The notes under the pieces: model-generated
What the model was told of the DNA's origin: nothing
What the model saw: only the letters and a program-made list of their open reading frames with translations
Databases searched by the model: none
Made by a program: the position numbers and the translations under genes
Shown: positions 47,179 through 57,627 of the stretch, piece by piece
Layout: each line of letters starts with the position of its first letter
Position numbering within the stretch: the first letter of the stretch is position 1
Origin: Nostoc sp. LEGE 06077
GTDB taxonomy: Bacteria > Cyanobacteriota > Cyanobacteriia > Cyanobacteriales > Nostocaceae
Direction of reading: 5' to 3'
NCBI RefSeq assembly: GCF_015207705.1
Contig: NZ_JADEWI010000015.1
Span: 62,001 to 126,000, forward strand
DNA: 64,000 bases

Positions 47179-49533
47179 ATGTCTCTGCGTGAATACAAAC
47201 CCGGAAATACTTTCCCCGGTGTCATCGGTCGGACAGTTGATAAATCCAGTCCAGCTTGGCCAGAACCGTTGCGAGCCAAAGAAGGTACACCAAACGTCCT
47301 ATTTATCGTTTTCGATGATACAGGTTTTGGACAATTTGGATGTTACGGAAGTCCCATCAAAACACCCAACCTAGACACACTAGCTGCCAATGGCTTGCGC
47401 TACAACAATCTACATACGACGGCGTTGTGTTCACCCACCCGTTCTTGCCTTCTAACTGGGCGCAATCACCATTCTAACGCCATGTCCTGCATTACAGAAG
47501 GGTCTACGGGTTATCCCGGTGGTAATGGGAATATTCCCTTTGAAAATGGGTTTCTCTCAGAGATATTATTACAGAAGGGTTATAACACCTATGCGATCGG
47601 CAAATGGCATTTAACGCCCGCAGACCAGATATCTGCGGCCGGCCCCTACGATCGCTGGCCTCTCGGTCGCGGTTTTGAACGTTTTTATGGCTTTCTCGGC
47701 GGAGAAACCCACCAGTATTATCCAGATTTGGTTTATGATAACCACACCGTCAAGCCAGAAAAGACTCCCGCACAAGGCTACCATTTAACTGAAGACTTAG
47801 CAGACAAGGCCATTAGCTTTATCGCTGATGCCAAGCAGGTTGCCCCAAATAAGCCTTTTTTCATGTATTTCTGTCCTGGTGCGATGCACGCCCCTCATCA
47901 TGTGCCGAAAGAATGGGCTGATGCCTACGCCGGACAGTTTGATGATGGCTGGGAAGCTTACAGGGAAAAGGTTTTTGCCCGTCAGCAGGAAATGGGGATT
48001 GCCCCCGCAGATGCCGAACTCTCCCGTCATGATCCTGATGTTCCGCACTGGGATTCCCTCTCAGCCGCAGAAAAACGGCTCTATTCCCGGATGATGGAAG
48101 TATATGCTGGCTTTTTAACCCACACTGACCACCATATCGGTCGCTTACTCGACTTCCTCAAAGCGATCGGCGAGTTCGAGAATACTGTAATTATAGTCAT
48201 CTCGGACAATGGGGCAAGTTCTGAAGGGGGGCCAACTGGTTCAGTTAATGAGAACCTCTTTTTTAACAATGTGCCAGAATCCCTAGAGGAAAATCTCAAG
48301 GCACTAGATAAGCTAGGCAGTCCAGAAACTTTCAACCATTATGCTTGGGGTTGGACTTGGGCAGGTAATACGCCTTTCCGTCGTTGGAAACGGGAAACTT
48401 ATCGGGGTGGAATCAGCGATCCCTTGATAGTCCATTGGAATCAAGGCATTGAGGCAAAAGGTGAAATCCGTACTCAGTACGCTCATGCTATTGACCTAGT
48501 ACCGACTGTGCTGGAATTACTGGAAATTGAACCACCAACAACGATTAGGGGTGTTACTCAATCTCCCATTGAAGGTGTCAGTTTTGCCCATACTTTTAAT
48601 CATAGTACCGTACCTACTAAGCACCTGACCCAATATTTCGAGATGATGGGACATCGTTCTCTTTACTATGATGGTTGGCGGGCGGTTTGTCCTTGGCCTG
48701 GCCCCTCATTTGCAGAAGCAGGTCAGTTTTTTGGTGCGGCCATTTCGGCCCAAACTCTGACGGATTTGGATACCCATCATTGGGAACTGTATCACGTCGA
48801 CTCAGATTTTTCGGAAAATTATAATATTGCGGCTGATAATCGCCCTAAATTAATTGAAATGATTGCCACTTGGTACGTAGAGGCGGGTAAATACAATGTA
48901 TTGCCTGTGGATGGCAGAGGCGTACAACGATTTGCAGAAGAACGTCCTCAGATTGTCGTCAATCGTAGCCGCTATACTTACTATCCTGATACTCAGGCAA
49001 TCCCAGCCAATAGTGCCGTCAAGTTGCTCAATCGTTCTCACAGTATTACGGCTGATGTGGAAATTCCCACAGGTGGCGCAGAAGGGGTATTACTGGCTCA
49101 CGGAGGTAATGATAGTGGCTACTCTTTCTATGTCAAAGATGGCAAACTGCACTGGGTTCATAATTATGTAGCGCGATCGCTCTATCATGTCGAGTCTGGG
49201 TCATCTGTGCCGGAAGGTCGTCACCAGTTGCGCTTTGAGTTTAAAGTCACGGGTCAACCAGATTTAGCCAAGGGGAAAGGAACGCCAGGACGCGCCGAAC
49301 TTTATATCGATAGGAAATTAGTTGGGCAAGCTGATGTCCCTGTAACTACTCCCTTAGCACTAGGTCTGACCAGTGGTGTGACTTGTGGCATTGCCCCTGG
49401 TGCGCCTGTAACACCCGATTATGAACCGCCCTTCAAGTTTACGGGCAAGATTTATAGTGTGATAGTGGATGTTAGTGGAGATTTGATTCAAGATAAGGAA
49501 GCTGAAATGCGTACCATTCTGGCACGACAGTAG
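47179..49533 (+). CDS. Arylsulfatase (formylglycine-dependent sulfatase)
   Basis: A 784-residue sulfatase of the alkaline phosphatase superfamily. Metal-binding NVLFIVFDDTGFGQFGCYGS opens the domain; the active-site Cys84 is in CSPTRSCLLTGR (C-x-P-x-R), which must be turned into formylglycine by a separate enzyme not encoded here. Other ligands appear in YAIGKWHL, PGAMHAPHH and VIVISDNGASS. The C-terminal part (about 620-784) is a beta-rich lectin-like domain. Length matches the large bacterial arylsulfatases. There is no signal peptide, so it is probably cytoplasmic, acting on imported sulfate esters. The transporter gene follows 121 bases later. Confidence 0.93.
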   Translation: MSLREYKPGNTFPGVIGRTVDKSSPAWPEPLRAKEGTPNVLFIVFDDTGFGQFGCYGSPIKTPNLDTLAANGLRYNNLHTTALCSPTRSCLLTGRNHHSNAMSCITEGSTGYPGGNGNIPFENGFLSEILLQKGYNTYAIGKWHLTPADQISAAGPYDRWPLGRGFERFYGFLGGETHQYYPDLVYDNHTVKPEKTPAQGYHLTEDLADKAISFIADAKQVAPNKPFFMYFCPGAMHAPHHVPKEWADAYAGQFDDGWEAYREKVFARQQEMGIAPADAELSRHDPDVPHWDSLSAAEKRLYSRMMEVYAGFLTHTDHHIGRLLDFLKAIGEFENTVIIVISDNGASSEGGPTGSVNENLFFNNVPESLEENLKALDKLGSPETFNHYAWGWTWAGNTPFRRWKRETYRGGISDPLIVHWNQGIEAKGEIRTQYAHAIDLVPTVLELLEIEPPTTIRGVTQSPIEGVSFAHTFNHSTVPTKHLTQYFEMMGHRSLYYDGWRAVCPWPGPSFAEAGQFFGAAISAQTLTDLDTHHWELYHVDSDFSENYNIAADNRPKLIEMIATWYVEAGKYNVLPVDGRGVQRFAEERPQIVVNRSRYTYYPDTQAIPANSAVKLLNRSHSITADVEIPTGGAEGVLLAHGGNDSGYSFYVKDGKLHWVHNYVARSLYHVESGSSVPEGRHQLRFEFKVTGQPDLAKGKGTPGRAELYIDRKLVGQADVPVTTPLALGLTSGVTCGIAPGAPVTPDYEPPFKFTGKIYSVIVDVSGDLIQDKEAEMRTILARQ

Positions 49534-49654
49534 AGAGTCAATAACTCCACTTAGTTAAATCTGTTAGTTTGCTGGCTAATTTTTGTCCTGATTCAGTGCG
49601 ATTTCGGAATCTTTTAGTGATTTTTAATTTCCCAGGATCAAGCATTTACAAGCC

Positions 49655-50515
49655 ATGCAACATCCCTTATTACTGATTCTCGTTAAAGTCACTATTTTTT
49701 CTCTGATGTTTGCCATAGGGTGCAACCTCTCTTTTGAAAAGATGCGCTCCTTCTGGCGAAAACCTGCCTTAGTATTCCGTGCGCTTTTAGCAGTTGTTGT
49801 GCTGGTTCCTCTAGTAGTTATTCTCCTGCTGAAACTGTTTAACTTACCACCAGCAGTGATGATCGGATTGGCAATACTTGCAGCTTCTCCGGGTGCGCCT
49901 CTGACCACAAAGCGATCGCAACAGGCTGGAGGCAGCTTCCACTACTCAGCCAGTCTTCAGCTAACTCTGGCAATACTTGCAGTTTTTGTTACTCCTATTA
50001 CCTTGGCAATTTTCACTACCTTATTTCCGAGTATTTCACAAAAGGTGGCAATTTTAGAAGTTGCCCGACAAGTGATTATGGTGCAGTTATTACCCGTCAG
50101 TCTCGGTATTTTGATGCAAAAGTTCGCGCCTACATTTACCCAACAGATTGCTAAACCCTTGACTTTGATTGCTAACAGTCTCTTTTTGGTGCTGATTGTT
50201 TTAGTGTGCATCTTAGGGCTGCCAATGTTTTCCAAAGTTGGTGAATTACCACTGGTAGCGATCGCAATTATGGTGATTGCCTCTCTAGGAATTGGACACG
50301 TTTTAGGCAGATTCGATGAGGATACCCGTTCTACCTTGGCGATTTTCTCTATTGCTCGTAATTTTGGTTTAGCTTTGTTTATTGCTATTTTGAATCATGT
50401 ACAACAGCAGGTGATTCCGACGCTGGTGGCTTATCTAATTTTGGGAGCTTTTGTAGGTGTTCCCTACTCAATCTGGAATAAACGCAGATTAGCCGGATTA
50501 CCCCAGGAAAACTAA
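49655..50515 (+). CDS. Bile acid:sodium symporter (BASS) family transporter
   Basis: A 286-residue inner-membrane protein with about eight to nine hydrophobic helices (LILVKVTIFSLMFAIGCNLS, ALLAVVVLVPLVVILLLKLF, VMIGLAILAASPGAPLTTKR and others). The phrase AASPGAPLTT and the IARNFGLALFIAIL crossover segment fit the BASS fold, which takes up organic anions with Na+. Following an arylsulfatase and P450, uptake of a sulfated or carboxylated organic compound, or export of the product, is plausible. Its last third is duplicated at 44790-45094. Confidence 0.8.
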   Translation: MQHPLLLILVKVTIFSLMFAIGCNLSFEKMRSFWRKPALVFRALLAVVVLVPLVVILLLKLFNLPPAVMIGLAILAASPGAPLTTKRSQQAGGSFHYSASLQLTLAILAVFVTPITLAIFTTLFPSISQKVAILEVARQVIMVQLLPVSLGILMQKFAPTFTQQIAKPLTLIANSLFLVLIVLVCILGLPMFSKVGELPLVAIAIMVIASLGIGHVLGRFDEDTRSTLAIFSIARNFGLALFIAILNHVQQQVIPTLVAYLILGAFVGVPYSIWNKRRLAGLPQEN

Positions 50516-50563
50516 CCCGTTATGAGTCAGACACTTGTCAATCCAGAACATTTTCTTTTCCAT
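50259..50563 (+). repeat. Right copy of the 305-bp direct repeat
   Basis: This is the counterpart of 44790-45094, covering the end of the intact transporter gene plus 48 bases downstream. The two copies are in the same orientation about 5.5 kb apart and bracket the P450-sulfatase block. Confidence 0.9.
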
Positions 50564-50565
50564 TC

Positions 50566-50578
50566 AGGACTTACGCAA
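50566..50578 (+). repeat. AGGACTTACGCAA motif, copy 2
   Basis: Identical to 17667-17679. It begins three bases after the 305-bp repeat ends, so the loss of similarity between the two repeat copies coincides with a probable mobile-element end. Confidence 0.45.
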
Positions 50579-50716
50579 AATATATTTTGTCACAACGACA
50601 AATAAAAAGTCACTGTACAACCTGAGTTACTCTCCAAACAACTAACTAGTCCAGCAGAATATTCGTGTCTGCTTATCTTTTGATTACGAGTATACATTAA
50701 ACCTAAAAATTTTCAC

Positions 50717-51343
50717 TCAATTTCTTCCTGTCTCTCGCAGACTTCCCGCTTGACAATCTCGCAGCCAAGCTTTTACCCCTTGGGCAACTGTACCACTGCT
50801 ACTATCTCGTGGTGGTGTGGGTGGTTGTTTGTTGATAAAAGAACCAGTTTGAGTCAACATCGTTACTAAATGCCAGCCGCTTTGATTTTTGGTCAAAAAC
50901 AACCAATGAAATTCTTGTAATTCAATTGCTTTACTGTCTATATACTGACGTTCTAAGGTGGTAAAAAAAACTTGCTCAACTTTAGTGTCTGAACTTTTTT
51001 GCTCGTTAAAATCATCGCCAGCAGGATTTAAGGGTAGAGGTTGAAACTCTGGTCTACCTGCTAACAGCATATAGCTGAACACATCACTAATTCTGGCGCG
51101 ACGACGAGCGCGTTGACTAGCGCGATTGGCATAGCTAGGTAAATCTTGCAGTAGTTGAGTAGTTAATGTTTCCAGACTGTTTTCTGTGCAAGCAGACTTT
51201 ACACCCCTCTCGGCTGCTAGAGAGAGAGTAAGTTGTTGTGAGAATGCTGAGTTATCAATGCTGTTAATTACTAGCCAGAAGGCAGAAGTAACTGTGATGA
51301 AGGAGAAAATCTTCTTAAAAGAGTGTTGAGTGTCATTTGTCAT
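50717..51343 (-). CDS. Exported conserved cyanobacterial protein
   Basis: A 208-residue protein with a signal peptide (IFSFITVTSAFWLVINSIDN, cleavage after a SAFS region). The mature part starts with a Cys-containing ACTENSLETLTTQLLQDLPS, has an Arg-rich RASQRARRRARI, a WHLVTMLTQTGS beta stretch and a final KAWLRDCQAGSLRETG. Two Cys residues may form a disulfide. Function unknown. It lies 31 bases downstream of pyrF on the same strand and is probably co-transcribed with it. Confidence 0.65.
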   Translation of the reverse strand: MTNDTQHSFKKIFSFITVTSAFWLVINSIDNSAFSQQLTLSLAAERGVKSACTENSLETLTTQLLQDLPSYANRASQRARRRARISDVFSYMLLAGRPEFQPLPLNPAGDDFNEQKSSDTKVEQVFFTTLERQYIDSKAIELQEFHWLFLTKNQSGWHLVTMLTQTGSFINKQPPTPPRDSSSGTVAQGVKAWLRDCQAGSLRETGRN

Positions 51344-51374
51344 GTTTTATTCTCCATCGCCTTCTGCCTCCAGC

Positions 51375-52085
51375 CTATTGCTCTAACTCATCAGAAATGC
51401 GCTTCCAGGCTAACTCAGGGTCAGCAGCAGCCGTGATGGGACGACCAATTACTAAATAGTTTGCACCAGCTTGAATAGCTTGGGAAGGAGTGAGCGATCG
51501 CTTTTGGTCTCTTTTTTCTGCCCAAGTTGGACGCACCCCCGGACAAACTAGCAAAAAGTCATCCCCACAGGTTTGCCGTAATTGTGCGACTTCTTGGGGT
51601 GAACATACTGCCCCATCTAGCCTTGATTCTTTGGCCATTAGTGCCATTTCTAAAGCAAATTCGGGCAACTCTAGGGGAATTTTTAAATCAAAAGCCAACT
51701 GCCTAGCAGAAATACTCGTCAGTAGGGTAATGGCAATTAATTTAGGTGGTTGAACACCTGCTTGGGCTGCGCCTGTTTGGGCTGCTTCTGTAGCGGCTTT
51801 GAGGGCATCTTTACCAGATGTAGCATGAATTGTTAGTAAATCTACACCATAACGAGCCGCACTGCGACACGCCCCAGCCACAGTATTGGGGATATCGTGA
51901 AACTTTAAATCCAGGAAGATGCGCTTTTGCCGAGACTTTAAGATTTCTAAAATTTTCGGCCCGTTGCTAGTAAACAACTCTAAACCAACCTTCCAAAAAC
52001 TGACTGATTCGAGTTTGTCTACCAAAGCGATCGCACTTTCCAAATCCGGCACATCCAAAGCCACAATTATTTTGTCATTAGTCAT
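51375..52085 (-). CDS. pyrF: Orotidine 5'-phosphate decarboxylase
   Basis: A 236-residue TIM-barrel enzyme that makes UMP from OMP in pyrimidine synthesis. Seen: [20 protein letters not shown], the catalytic D-x-K-x-x-D segment [26 protein letters not shown] and the phosphate-binding [12 protein letters not shown]. Length is normal. It follows tyrS (27 bases between them) and precedes an exported protein gene, forming a likely operon. Confidence 0.96.
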   Translation of the reverse strand: MTNDKIIVALDVPDLESAIALVDKLESVSFWKVGLELFTSNGPKILEILKSRQKRIFLDLKFHDIPNTVAGACRSAARYGVDLLTIHATSGKDALKAATEAAQTGAAQAGVQPPKLIAITLLTSISARQLAFDLKIPLELPEFALEMALMAKESRLDGAVCSPQEVAQLRQTCGDDFLLVCPGVRPTWAEKRDQKRSLTPSQAIQAGANYLVIGRPITAAADPELAWKRISDELEQ

Positions 52086-52112
52086 AGTCCCACTCCCCCT
52101 ACTCCCAATTTA

Positions 52113-53309
52113 TTACGGTACTAGCCGCACAAACTTGTTTTTCCCCACTTGCAAAACTCGCCCGTGCAACTCACTAGCTTCTGAGAAAGTAGTATCAACA
52201 TCGGTAATGCGATCGCCATCTAAGCGTACACCACCTTCTTGAATTTTCCGCCGACCTTCGCCTGTACTTTTACATAAGCCGGTGGCGTTGAGGATAAAAG
52301 CTAACTTTGCTGGGAACTGGGGTATTTCTGCCAGGGAAAATTCAGGAACAGCACCTTCTTTACCGCCACTTTTAGCTGCTTCTTTGGCTTCATTCGCTGC
52401 TTGTTCGCCGTGGTATTGTTTAACCACTTCCCAAGCTAAAAGCATCTGGCGATCGCGGGGATTTTCTGGCAATTTATCTAAAGGTAAATCTGTCAGTAAT
52501 TCAAAATACTGTGCCAGCAAATTATCGGGAACCCCTTGTAACTTTTGATATTTTTGTCCTGGGTGTTCCGCCAAGCCGACATAATTCCCCAGAGACTTAG
52601 ACATTTTCTGTACGCCATCTGTACCAATTAAAATCGGCAACAGCAACCCAAATTGTGGTGTTTGCCCAAAATGGCGTTGCAAATCTCTGCCCACCGCAAT
52701 GTTAAACTTTTGGTCAGTTCCCCCTAGTTCTACATCTGCCTCAACGGCCACAGAATCATAGCCCTGCATTAACGGATAAAGGAACTCATGCAAGAAAATC
52801 GGATTCTCTTTTTTATAACGTTCAGCAAATCCTTCCTTGGCTAACATTTGCCCCACCGTCATCGTAGACAGCAACTCCAAAATCTTTCCTAAATCAAGCC
52901 GGGAAAGCCATTCGGAGTTATAACGCACCTCTAACCTTCCTGGTGTGTCAAAATCCAAAATAGGCCGCACTTGGTCTAAGTAAGTCTGGGCATTTTGCGC
53001 CACATCGGCTTCTGTTAGCTGGCGACGCACCTCAGATTTACCAGTAGGATCACCAATGCGAGCCGTAAAATCACCGATGATCAGGACTGCCGTATGACCA
53101 GCATCTTGAAACGCTCGCAGTTTTCGTACTGGTATGCTATGACCAAAGTGAATATCAGCACCCGTAGGATCAATTCCCAATTTGACCCTGAGAGGTCTGT
53201 TACTATTTGCTAGGCGTTTCTCTAAACTTTCAATTTCGCTATTAATATCAGTCGGTTGGGGGAATACTTCTACTATCCCACGATGTAGCCAAGAAAATTC
53301 TTGCGCCAT
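52113..53309 (-). CDS. tyrS: Tyrosyl-tRNA synthetase
   Basis: A 398-residue class I synthetase that charges tRNA-Tyr. The HIGH motif is HFGHS in [15 protein letters not shown], and KMSKS is in [13 protein letters not shown]. The C-terminal S4 RNA-binding domain is present ([19 protein letters not shown]). The frame stays open 70 codons further upstream to 53519, but the enzyme begins at [14 protein letters not shown] and the extra part runs over the divergent PBP gene, so the ATG at 53309 is chosen. Confidence 0.95.
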   Translation of the reverse strand: MAQEFSWLHRGIVEVFPQPTDINSEIESLEKRLANSNRPLRVKLGIDPTGADIHFGHSIPVRKLRAFQDAGHTAVLIIGDFTARIGDPTGKSEVRRQLTEADVAQNAQTYLDQVRPILDFDTPGRLEVRYNSEWLSRLDLGKILELLSTMTVGQMLAKEGFAERYKKENPIFLHEFLYPLMQGYDSVAVEADVELGGTDQKFNIAVGRDLQRHFGQTPQFGLLLPILIGTDGVQKMSKSLGNYVGLAEHPGQKYQKLQGVPDNLLAQYFELLTDLPLDKLPENPRDRQMLLAWEVVKQYHGEQAANEAKEAAKSGGKEGAVPEFSLAEIPQFPAKLAFILNATGLCKSTGEGRRKIQEGGVRLDGDRITDVDTTFSEASELHGRVLQVGKNKFVRLVP

Positions 53310-53483
53310 AATAGGAGATTCGCTATTAACTACACTTTTTATTTGAGAAGTTAGGTTGGTTACATTCACTGGCAATTTGTCCGTTTTTTCATCTGCCAAA
53401 CTAATATAATTGCAAAAAATTAACCACCTTGCTGCATTTAGATGAATTACAGTTAAATTTACAAGTGAGGAAGTGATATCACC

Positions 53484-55406
53484 GTGTCGTCTAGGACTCT
53501 TGAAAATAAGCAGCCACAACGTCGGCCTTCATCTGGTTTTGAGTTTTTGAAAGGCGTAGGTCAGATAACTGGCGGTACATTGTTATCTATAACCATGCTG
53601 ACAAGCTCTATTGTAGCTGGAGGGCTAGTTGGTTTAGCAATTAGTTTCCGTAATTTGCCAGATGTCAGACAACTACGTAACTTTTTGCCTTCGGAAACGA
53701 CTTATATTTATGACATTAAAGGTAAATTGCTCGCTAGTGTTCACGGGGAAGCTAACCGTGAAGTTGTGCCTTTAGATAGAATTTCGCCCAATTTAAAACG
53801 GGCGGTACTAGCTAGTGAAGATGGACATTTTTACTATCACCACGGTATTAACCCCACAGGTATTGGTCGTGCCATTGTAGTCAATGCCGTAGCAGGTGGT
53901 GTGAAGGAAGGTGGTTCTACCATCACCATGCAGTTGGTCAAAAATTTGTTTTTGTCGCAAAAACGCGCTATTACCCGGAAATTAGCCGAGGCTGTGTTGG
54001 CAATTCGGCTAGAGCAAATTTTGACCAAAGACCAAATATTAGAAATGTACCTCAACCAAGTTTATTGGGGTCATAATAATTACGGTGTACAAACAGCTGC
54101 ACGCAGTTACTTTGATAAGTCAGCCGAAACCCTAACTTTGGGAGAATCGGCAATGATGGCGGGTTTAATTCAAGCGCCAGAAGAATTCAGCCCCTTTGCG
54201 AGTATGAAGCTGGCAAAACAAAAGCAAAAAGAAGTGCTGGGGCGGATGCTGGAATTGAAATGGATTACCCAGCAAGAATATGATGATGCCTTAAAACAAG
54301 AAATCAAACTAGGCAGAATTAGGTCTTTTCAAGGTAGTGCTTTACCTTACGTTTCTAACACTGTATCTCAGGAATTAGCGAAGAAGTTTGGGCGTGACGC
54401 ACTACTTAAAGGTGGGATGCGAGTTCAAACTACAGTTGATGCTAAATTCCAAACTATGGCAGAAGATACTGTGAAAAAGTGGCATAAAACACTTAGTGGG
54501 CAAGGGTTATACAAGAATCAAATAGCTTTGGTAGCCATTGATCCGCGCACACATTTTATTAAGGCACTGGTGGGTGGTGTAGATCCTAAAGTCAGTGAGT
54601 TTAACCGAGCGACTCAGGCTCTACGTCAACCAGGATCTTCTTTTAAACCATTTGTTTACTATACTGCCTTTGCTACTGGTAAGTACGGGCCAGACTCAAC
54701 GGTGATTGATGCGCCAGTGAGTTACCGCGATGGTGACGGTTGGTACTATCCTCGGAACTATGATGGTAGCTTTGGTGGAGCAATGACAATTCGCAAAGCT
54801 CTATCCGTCTCTCGCAACATTCCTGTAATTAAGCTGGGCAAGGCTGTAGGGATGTCAAAGGTGATCGAAACTTGTCGGACTTTAGGCATTATGAGTCCGA
54901 TGGAACCTGTAACTTCATTGCCTTTAGGTGCTATCGGTGTGACACCTTTGGAAATGACTAGTGCTTATGCTACTTTTGCTAACTACGGGTGGCAATCACC
55001 ACCAACAATTATTGCCCGTGTGACTGACAGTAGCGGCAATGTGTTGTTAGATAATACCCCGAAGCCCCAATTAGTGCTTGATCCTTGGGCATCAGCGGCA
55101 ATTATTAATACGATGCAATCTGTAATTACTGAAGGTACTGGTAAAAATGCTGCAATCGACCGCCCAGCGGCTGGGAAGACAGGAACAACATCTTCGGAAA
55201 AAGATATTTGGTTTGTTGGTACTGTACCCCAATTGACAACTGCTGTTTGGGTGGGTCGAGACGATAATAGACAATTAGCCAGCGGTGCTACTGGTGGTGT
55301 TATGGTAGCTCCCATCTGGAAGGACTTCATGACCAAAGCACTTAAAGGTGTACCAGTGGAAAATTTCAAACCACCTTCTCAGTTTCCTCGCCCTAAATCA
55401 AATTAA
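53484..55406 (+). CDS. Class A penicillin-binding protein (PBP1A family)
   Basis: A 640-residue bifunctional peptidoglycan synthase. A membrane anchor ([20 protein letters not shown], about 33-52) precedes the GT51 transglycosylase (catalytic Glu in [48 protein letters not shown]). The transpeptidase has SxxK in [11 protein letters not shown], SxN in SVSRNIP and KTG in [11 protein letters not shown]. The start is a GTG with GAGGAAG upstream. It is divergent from tyrS. Acts outside the inner membrane on lipid II. Confidence 0.95.
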   Translation: MSSRTLENKQPQRRPSSGFEFLKGVGQITGGTLLSITMLTSSIVAGGLVGLAISFRNLPDVRQLRNFLPSETTYIYDIKGKLLASVHGEANREVVPLDRISPNLKRAVLASEDGHFYYHHGINPTGIGRAIVVNAVAGGVKEGGSTITMQLVKNLFLSQKRAITRKLAEAVLAIRLEQILTKDQILEMYLNQVYWGHNNYGVQTAARSYFDKSAETLTLGESAMMAGLIQAPEEFSPFASMKLAKQKQKEVLGRMLELKWITQQEYDDALKQEIKLGRIRSFQGSALPYVSNTVSQELAKKFGRDALLKGGMRVQTTVDAKFQTMAEDTVKKWHKTLSGQGLYKNQIALVAIDPRTHFIKALVGGVDPKVSEFNRATQALRQPGSSFKPFVYYTAFATGKYGPDSTVIDAPVSYRDGDGWYYPRNYDGSFGGAMTIRKALSVSRNIPVIKLGKAVGMSKVIETCRTLGIMSPMEPVTSLPLGAIGVTPLEMTSAYATFANYGWQSPPTIIARVTDSSGNVLLDNTPKPQLVLDPWASAAIINTMQSVITEGTGKNAAIDRPAAGKTGTTSSEKDIWFVGTVPQLTTAVWVGRDDNRQLASGATGGVMVAPIWKDFMTKALKGVPVENFKPPSQFPRPKSN

Positions 55407-55441
55407 AGGAATTTTTCTAAAACCAACCACAGGTATATATG

Positions 55442-55483
55442 GGCGCGGAGGGGAATCACACAGTCAATCTTCTTCTCTGCGCC
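55442..55483. terminator. Possible stem-loop between convergent genes
   Basis: GGCGCGGAG (55442-55450) can pair with CTCTGCGCC (55475-55483) with one G-T pair and a 24-base loop. It lies between the convergent PBP and DUF1825 genes. There is no adjacent T-tract, so terminator function is only possible. Confidence 0.35.
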
Positions 55484-55530
55484 TTGGCTTTTGTGGGAGA
55501 AAGTTTCTGATACCCAATACCTAATTTTCT

Positions 55531-55854
55531 TTAAGGCTGTTTTTCCAGTTCGGCTTTCATCCGTTCTAAAGTGAAGTTCATTTGATCAAACATCTGTTGC
55601 GGAGTGATGCCAAACTGACCTAACTGGGTTTTTAACTGTTCTACTGTCATTTGCGCCATAAAATCCTCTGATAGCTCGAAGCGCTTCATAAAGATGCGAT
55701 ATCGATCCATCATGGCTTCCATTTGGTCAATAAACAGTTTTTTGCCTTCGCGGTCAAATTTGCCATAATTGTTACCAAGTTTGATTAGGGCTTGGTAATC
55801 TTCAAAAAGCTCTTTTGCTTCTTGCTGAACTATCTCAGAATCAAAGAATCCCAT
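55531..55854 (-). CDS. DUF1825 family protein
   Basis: A 107-residue helical cytosolic protein starting MGFFDSEIVQQEAKELFEDY, with FIDQMEAMMDRYRIFMKRFE and LGQFGITPQQMFDQM, matching DUF1825, a small family restricted to cyanobacteria and conserved in most of them. No function assigned. Single gene. Confidence 0.88.
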   Translation of the reverse strand: MGFFDSEIVQQEAKELFEDYQALIKLGNNYGKFDREGKKLFIDQMEAMMDRYRIFMKRFELSEDFMAQMTVEQLKTQLGQFGITPQQMFDQMNFTLERMKAELEKQP

Positions 55855-56085
55855 GTTGCTTATGTTTAACTGAGTACTGAAACTCAGCAGCTTATAGTGA
55901 TTGCTTATATTTTTATTCTAGTCTAGGGGATTCATCTAAAAAACAAACTTCGGTTGAAGTACGGTTTTTGACGTGGATTCCAACACTTGACTTTAAATGC
56001 TTTGTATTACTGCTATTGTGTTCTAATTTGATAGTCAAATTACAGTAAATAAGTTACATAACCAGATCTTTAGCAGGAAGACACA

Positions 56086-56700
56086 ATGCCGCGAAAATTT
56101 ACGGAAATTGCTTTTACACCAACAGTTAAAGCCATTCAAGAACAACAAGGTTCCCGTGAAATATATGCACGCTTTGAGCAAAGCGGCCCAGCAAACGATC
56201 GCCTTACGCCAGAGATTACCGCTTTCATTGGTGAACAAGATGGTTTTTATCTAGGAACAGTCAGTTCCAATGGCTATCCTTATATTCAGTTTCGTGGCGG
56301 TAAACCTGGCTTTTTAAAGATTTTAGATGAACAGACATTAGGCTTTGCCGACTTTAAGGGGAATTTACAATATATTACAGTTGGCAATCTGGTGGAGAAC
56401 GATAAAGCTTTTATCTTTTTGATGGACTATCGACACCAGCGACGGCTAAAAATTTGGGGTAGGGCGATCGCTGTTGACAATGATGCTGCCCTTTTAGACA
56501 AGCTCCGAGTGCCTAACTATAACGCAGAAATCGAACGCGTTATTATCTTTAAAATTGAAGCCTGGAATTGGAATTGCCCACAACATATTCCTATTCACTA
56601 TTCTGAGCAAGAAGTGTCCGATATAACTGCGGCCTTGCAAGCGAGAATTACTGAGTTGGAAAACCAATTACTGGCGCTGGAAAATGTCCGCAAGGAATAA
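56086..56700 (+). CDS. Pyridoxamine 5'-phosphate oxidase-like flavin-binding family protein
   Basis: A 204-residue protein with a split-barrel FMN-binding pattern: FIGEQDGFYLGTVSSNGYPY, IQFRGGKPGFLKILDEQTLG, ENDKAFIFLMDYRHQRRLKI, WGRAIAVD. It belongs to the broad PNPOx-like superfamily, members of which reduce or bind flavins or haem; it is not the vitamin B6 enzyme itself. The C-terminus has a short coiled coil (ITELENQLLALENVRK). Substrate unknown. Confidence 0.78.
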   Translation: MPRKFTEIAFTPTVKAIQEQQGSREIYARFEQSGPANDRLTPEITAFIGEQDGFYLGTVSSNGYPYIQFRGGKPGFLKILDEQTLGFADFKGNLQYITVGNLVENDKAFIFLMDYRHQRRLKIWGRAIAVDNDAALLDKLRVPNYNAEIERVIIFKIEAWNWNCPQHIPIHYSEQEVSDITAALQARITELENQLLALENVRKE

Positions 56701-56781
56701 TCGTCAAATATCGACAATCAGCGAGTTTGACAAATCTTCCCTGTTCCCGGCTATACCGATAGATGCAAAATCAGCAAATTT

Positions 56782-57627
56782 CTAAGGATTCGCAGCTTTA
56801 AAAGTATTACATTGCTGTAGATCGCCGGTTTTAATCCCTTGCTTAAACCAGCGTACCCTTTGGGCTGAACTACCGTGGGTAAAACTTTCGGGAACTACAT
56901 ACCCTCTAGCTTGTTCCTGTAAGCGATCATCCCCAATACTACTAGCAGCATTTAAGGCTTCTTCGACATCACCAGTTTCGAGAATTTGGCGCGATCGCTC
57001 GGCGTGATTTGCCCAAACCCCGGCAAAACAATCTGCTTGGAGTTCTAGACGCACAGATAGCTGATTTGCTGCTACCTCATCGGCTTGTTGTTGTCGCGAT
57101 CGCACTTGATCAGAAATCCCCAGCAAATTCTGGACATGATGCCCAACTTCATGGGCAACAACGTACGCTTGAGCAAAATCTCCTGGTGCTTGGTAGCGGT
57201 TCTTTAAATCACGGTAAAAACTCAAGTCAATATATACTTTTTGGTCTTGCGGACAGTAAAATGGCCCAACCGCCGAACGCGCAAAGCCACAGGCAGATTC
57301 AACCGCATCAGAATATAGAACTAACTTCGGCTCAACGTATCTTTCACCACTTTGTTGAAATATTTCACTCCAAGTGTCTTCTGTATCCGCCAGCACAACG
57401 GAGACAAAATCAGCCATTTGGTCTTGGGCTGGGGTTCGCGGTGATTCTGTGACTGGGCGATCGCTCGGTGCGTTATTCTGTTCTAAAATTACTCTGGGAT
57501 CACCACCCAAAAGTGCTACAACCAGCGATAGTAGCAGTGCGCCAATACCACCACCAACTAAGGGAACCGAAACACCCCTTCCTCGCTGATCTTCAACATT
57601 TGTACTCCGACGACCTAATTGCCAACG
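56782..57627 (-). CDS. YpfJ-type neutral zinc metallopeptidase
   Basis: A 281-residue protein with one N-terminal membrane segment (GGGIGALLLSLVVALLGG) and a catalytic domain with HExxH in AYVVAHEVGHHVQNLLG and a downstream ELQADCFAGVWANH (third zinc ligand region), matching PF04228. The ATG at 57627 (MRWQLGRRSTN) is preferred to an upstream TTG because family members start with this phrase. Two Cys pairs in the domain may bond outside the membrane. Biological substrate unknown. Confidence 0.88.
   Translation of the reverse strand, partial: RWQLGRRSTNVEDQRGRGVSVPLVGGGIGALLLSLVVALLGGDPRVILEQNNAPSDRPVTESPRTPAQDQMADFVSVVLADTEDTWSEIFQQSGERYVEPKLVLYSDAVESACGFARSAVGPFYCPQDQKVYIDLSFYRDLKNRYQAPGDFAQAYVVAHEVGHHVQNLLGISDQVRSRQQQADEVAANQLSVRLELQADCFAGVWANHAERSRQILETGDVEEALNAASSIGDDRLQEQARGYVVPESFTHGSSAQRVRWFKQGIKTGDLQQCNTFKAANP

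Noticed and set aside
52113-53519. Longer tyrS start at 53519
   Set aside because: The added 70 residues are not synthetase-like and overlap the divergent PBP gene and its promoter.
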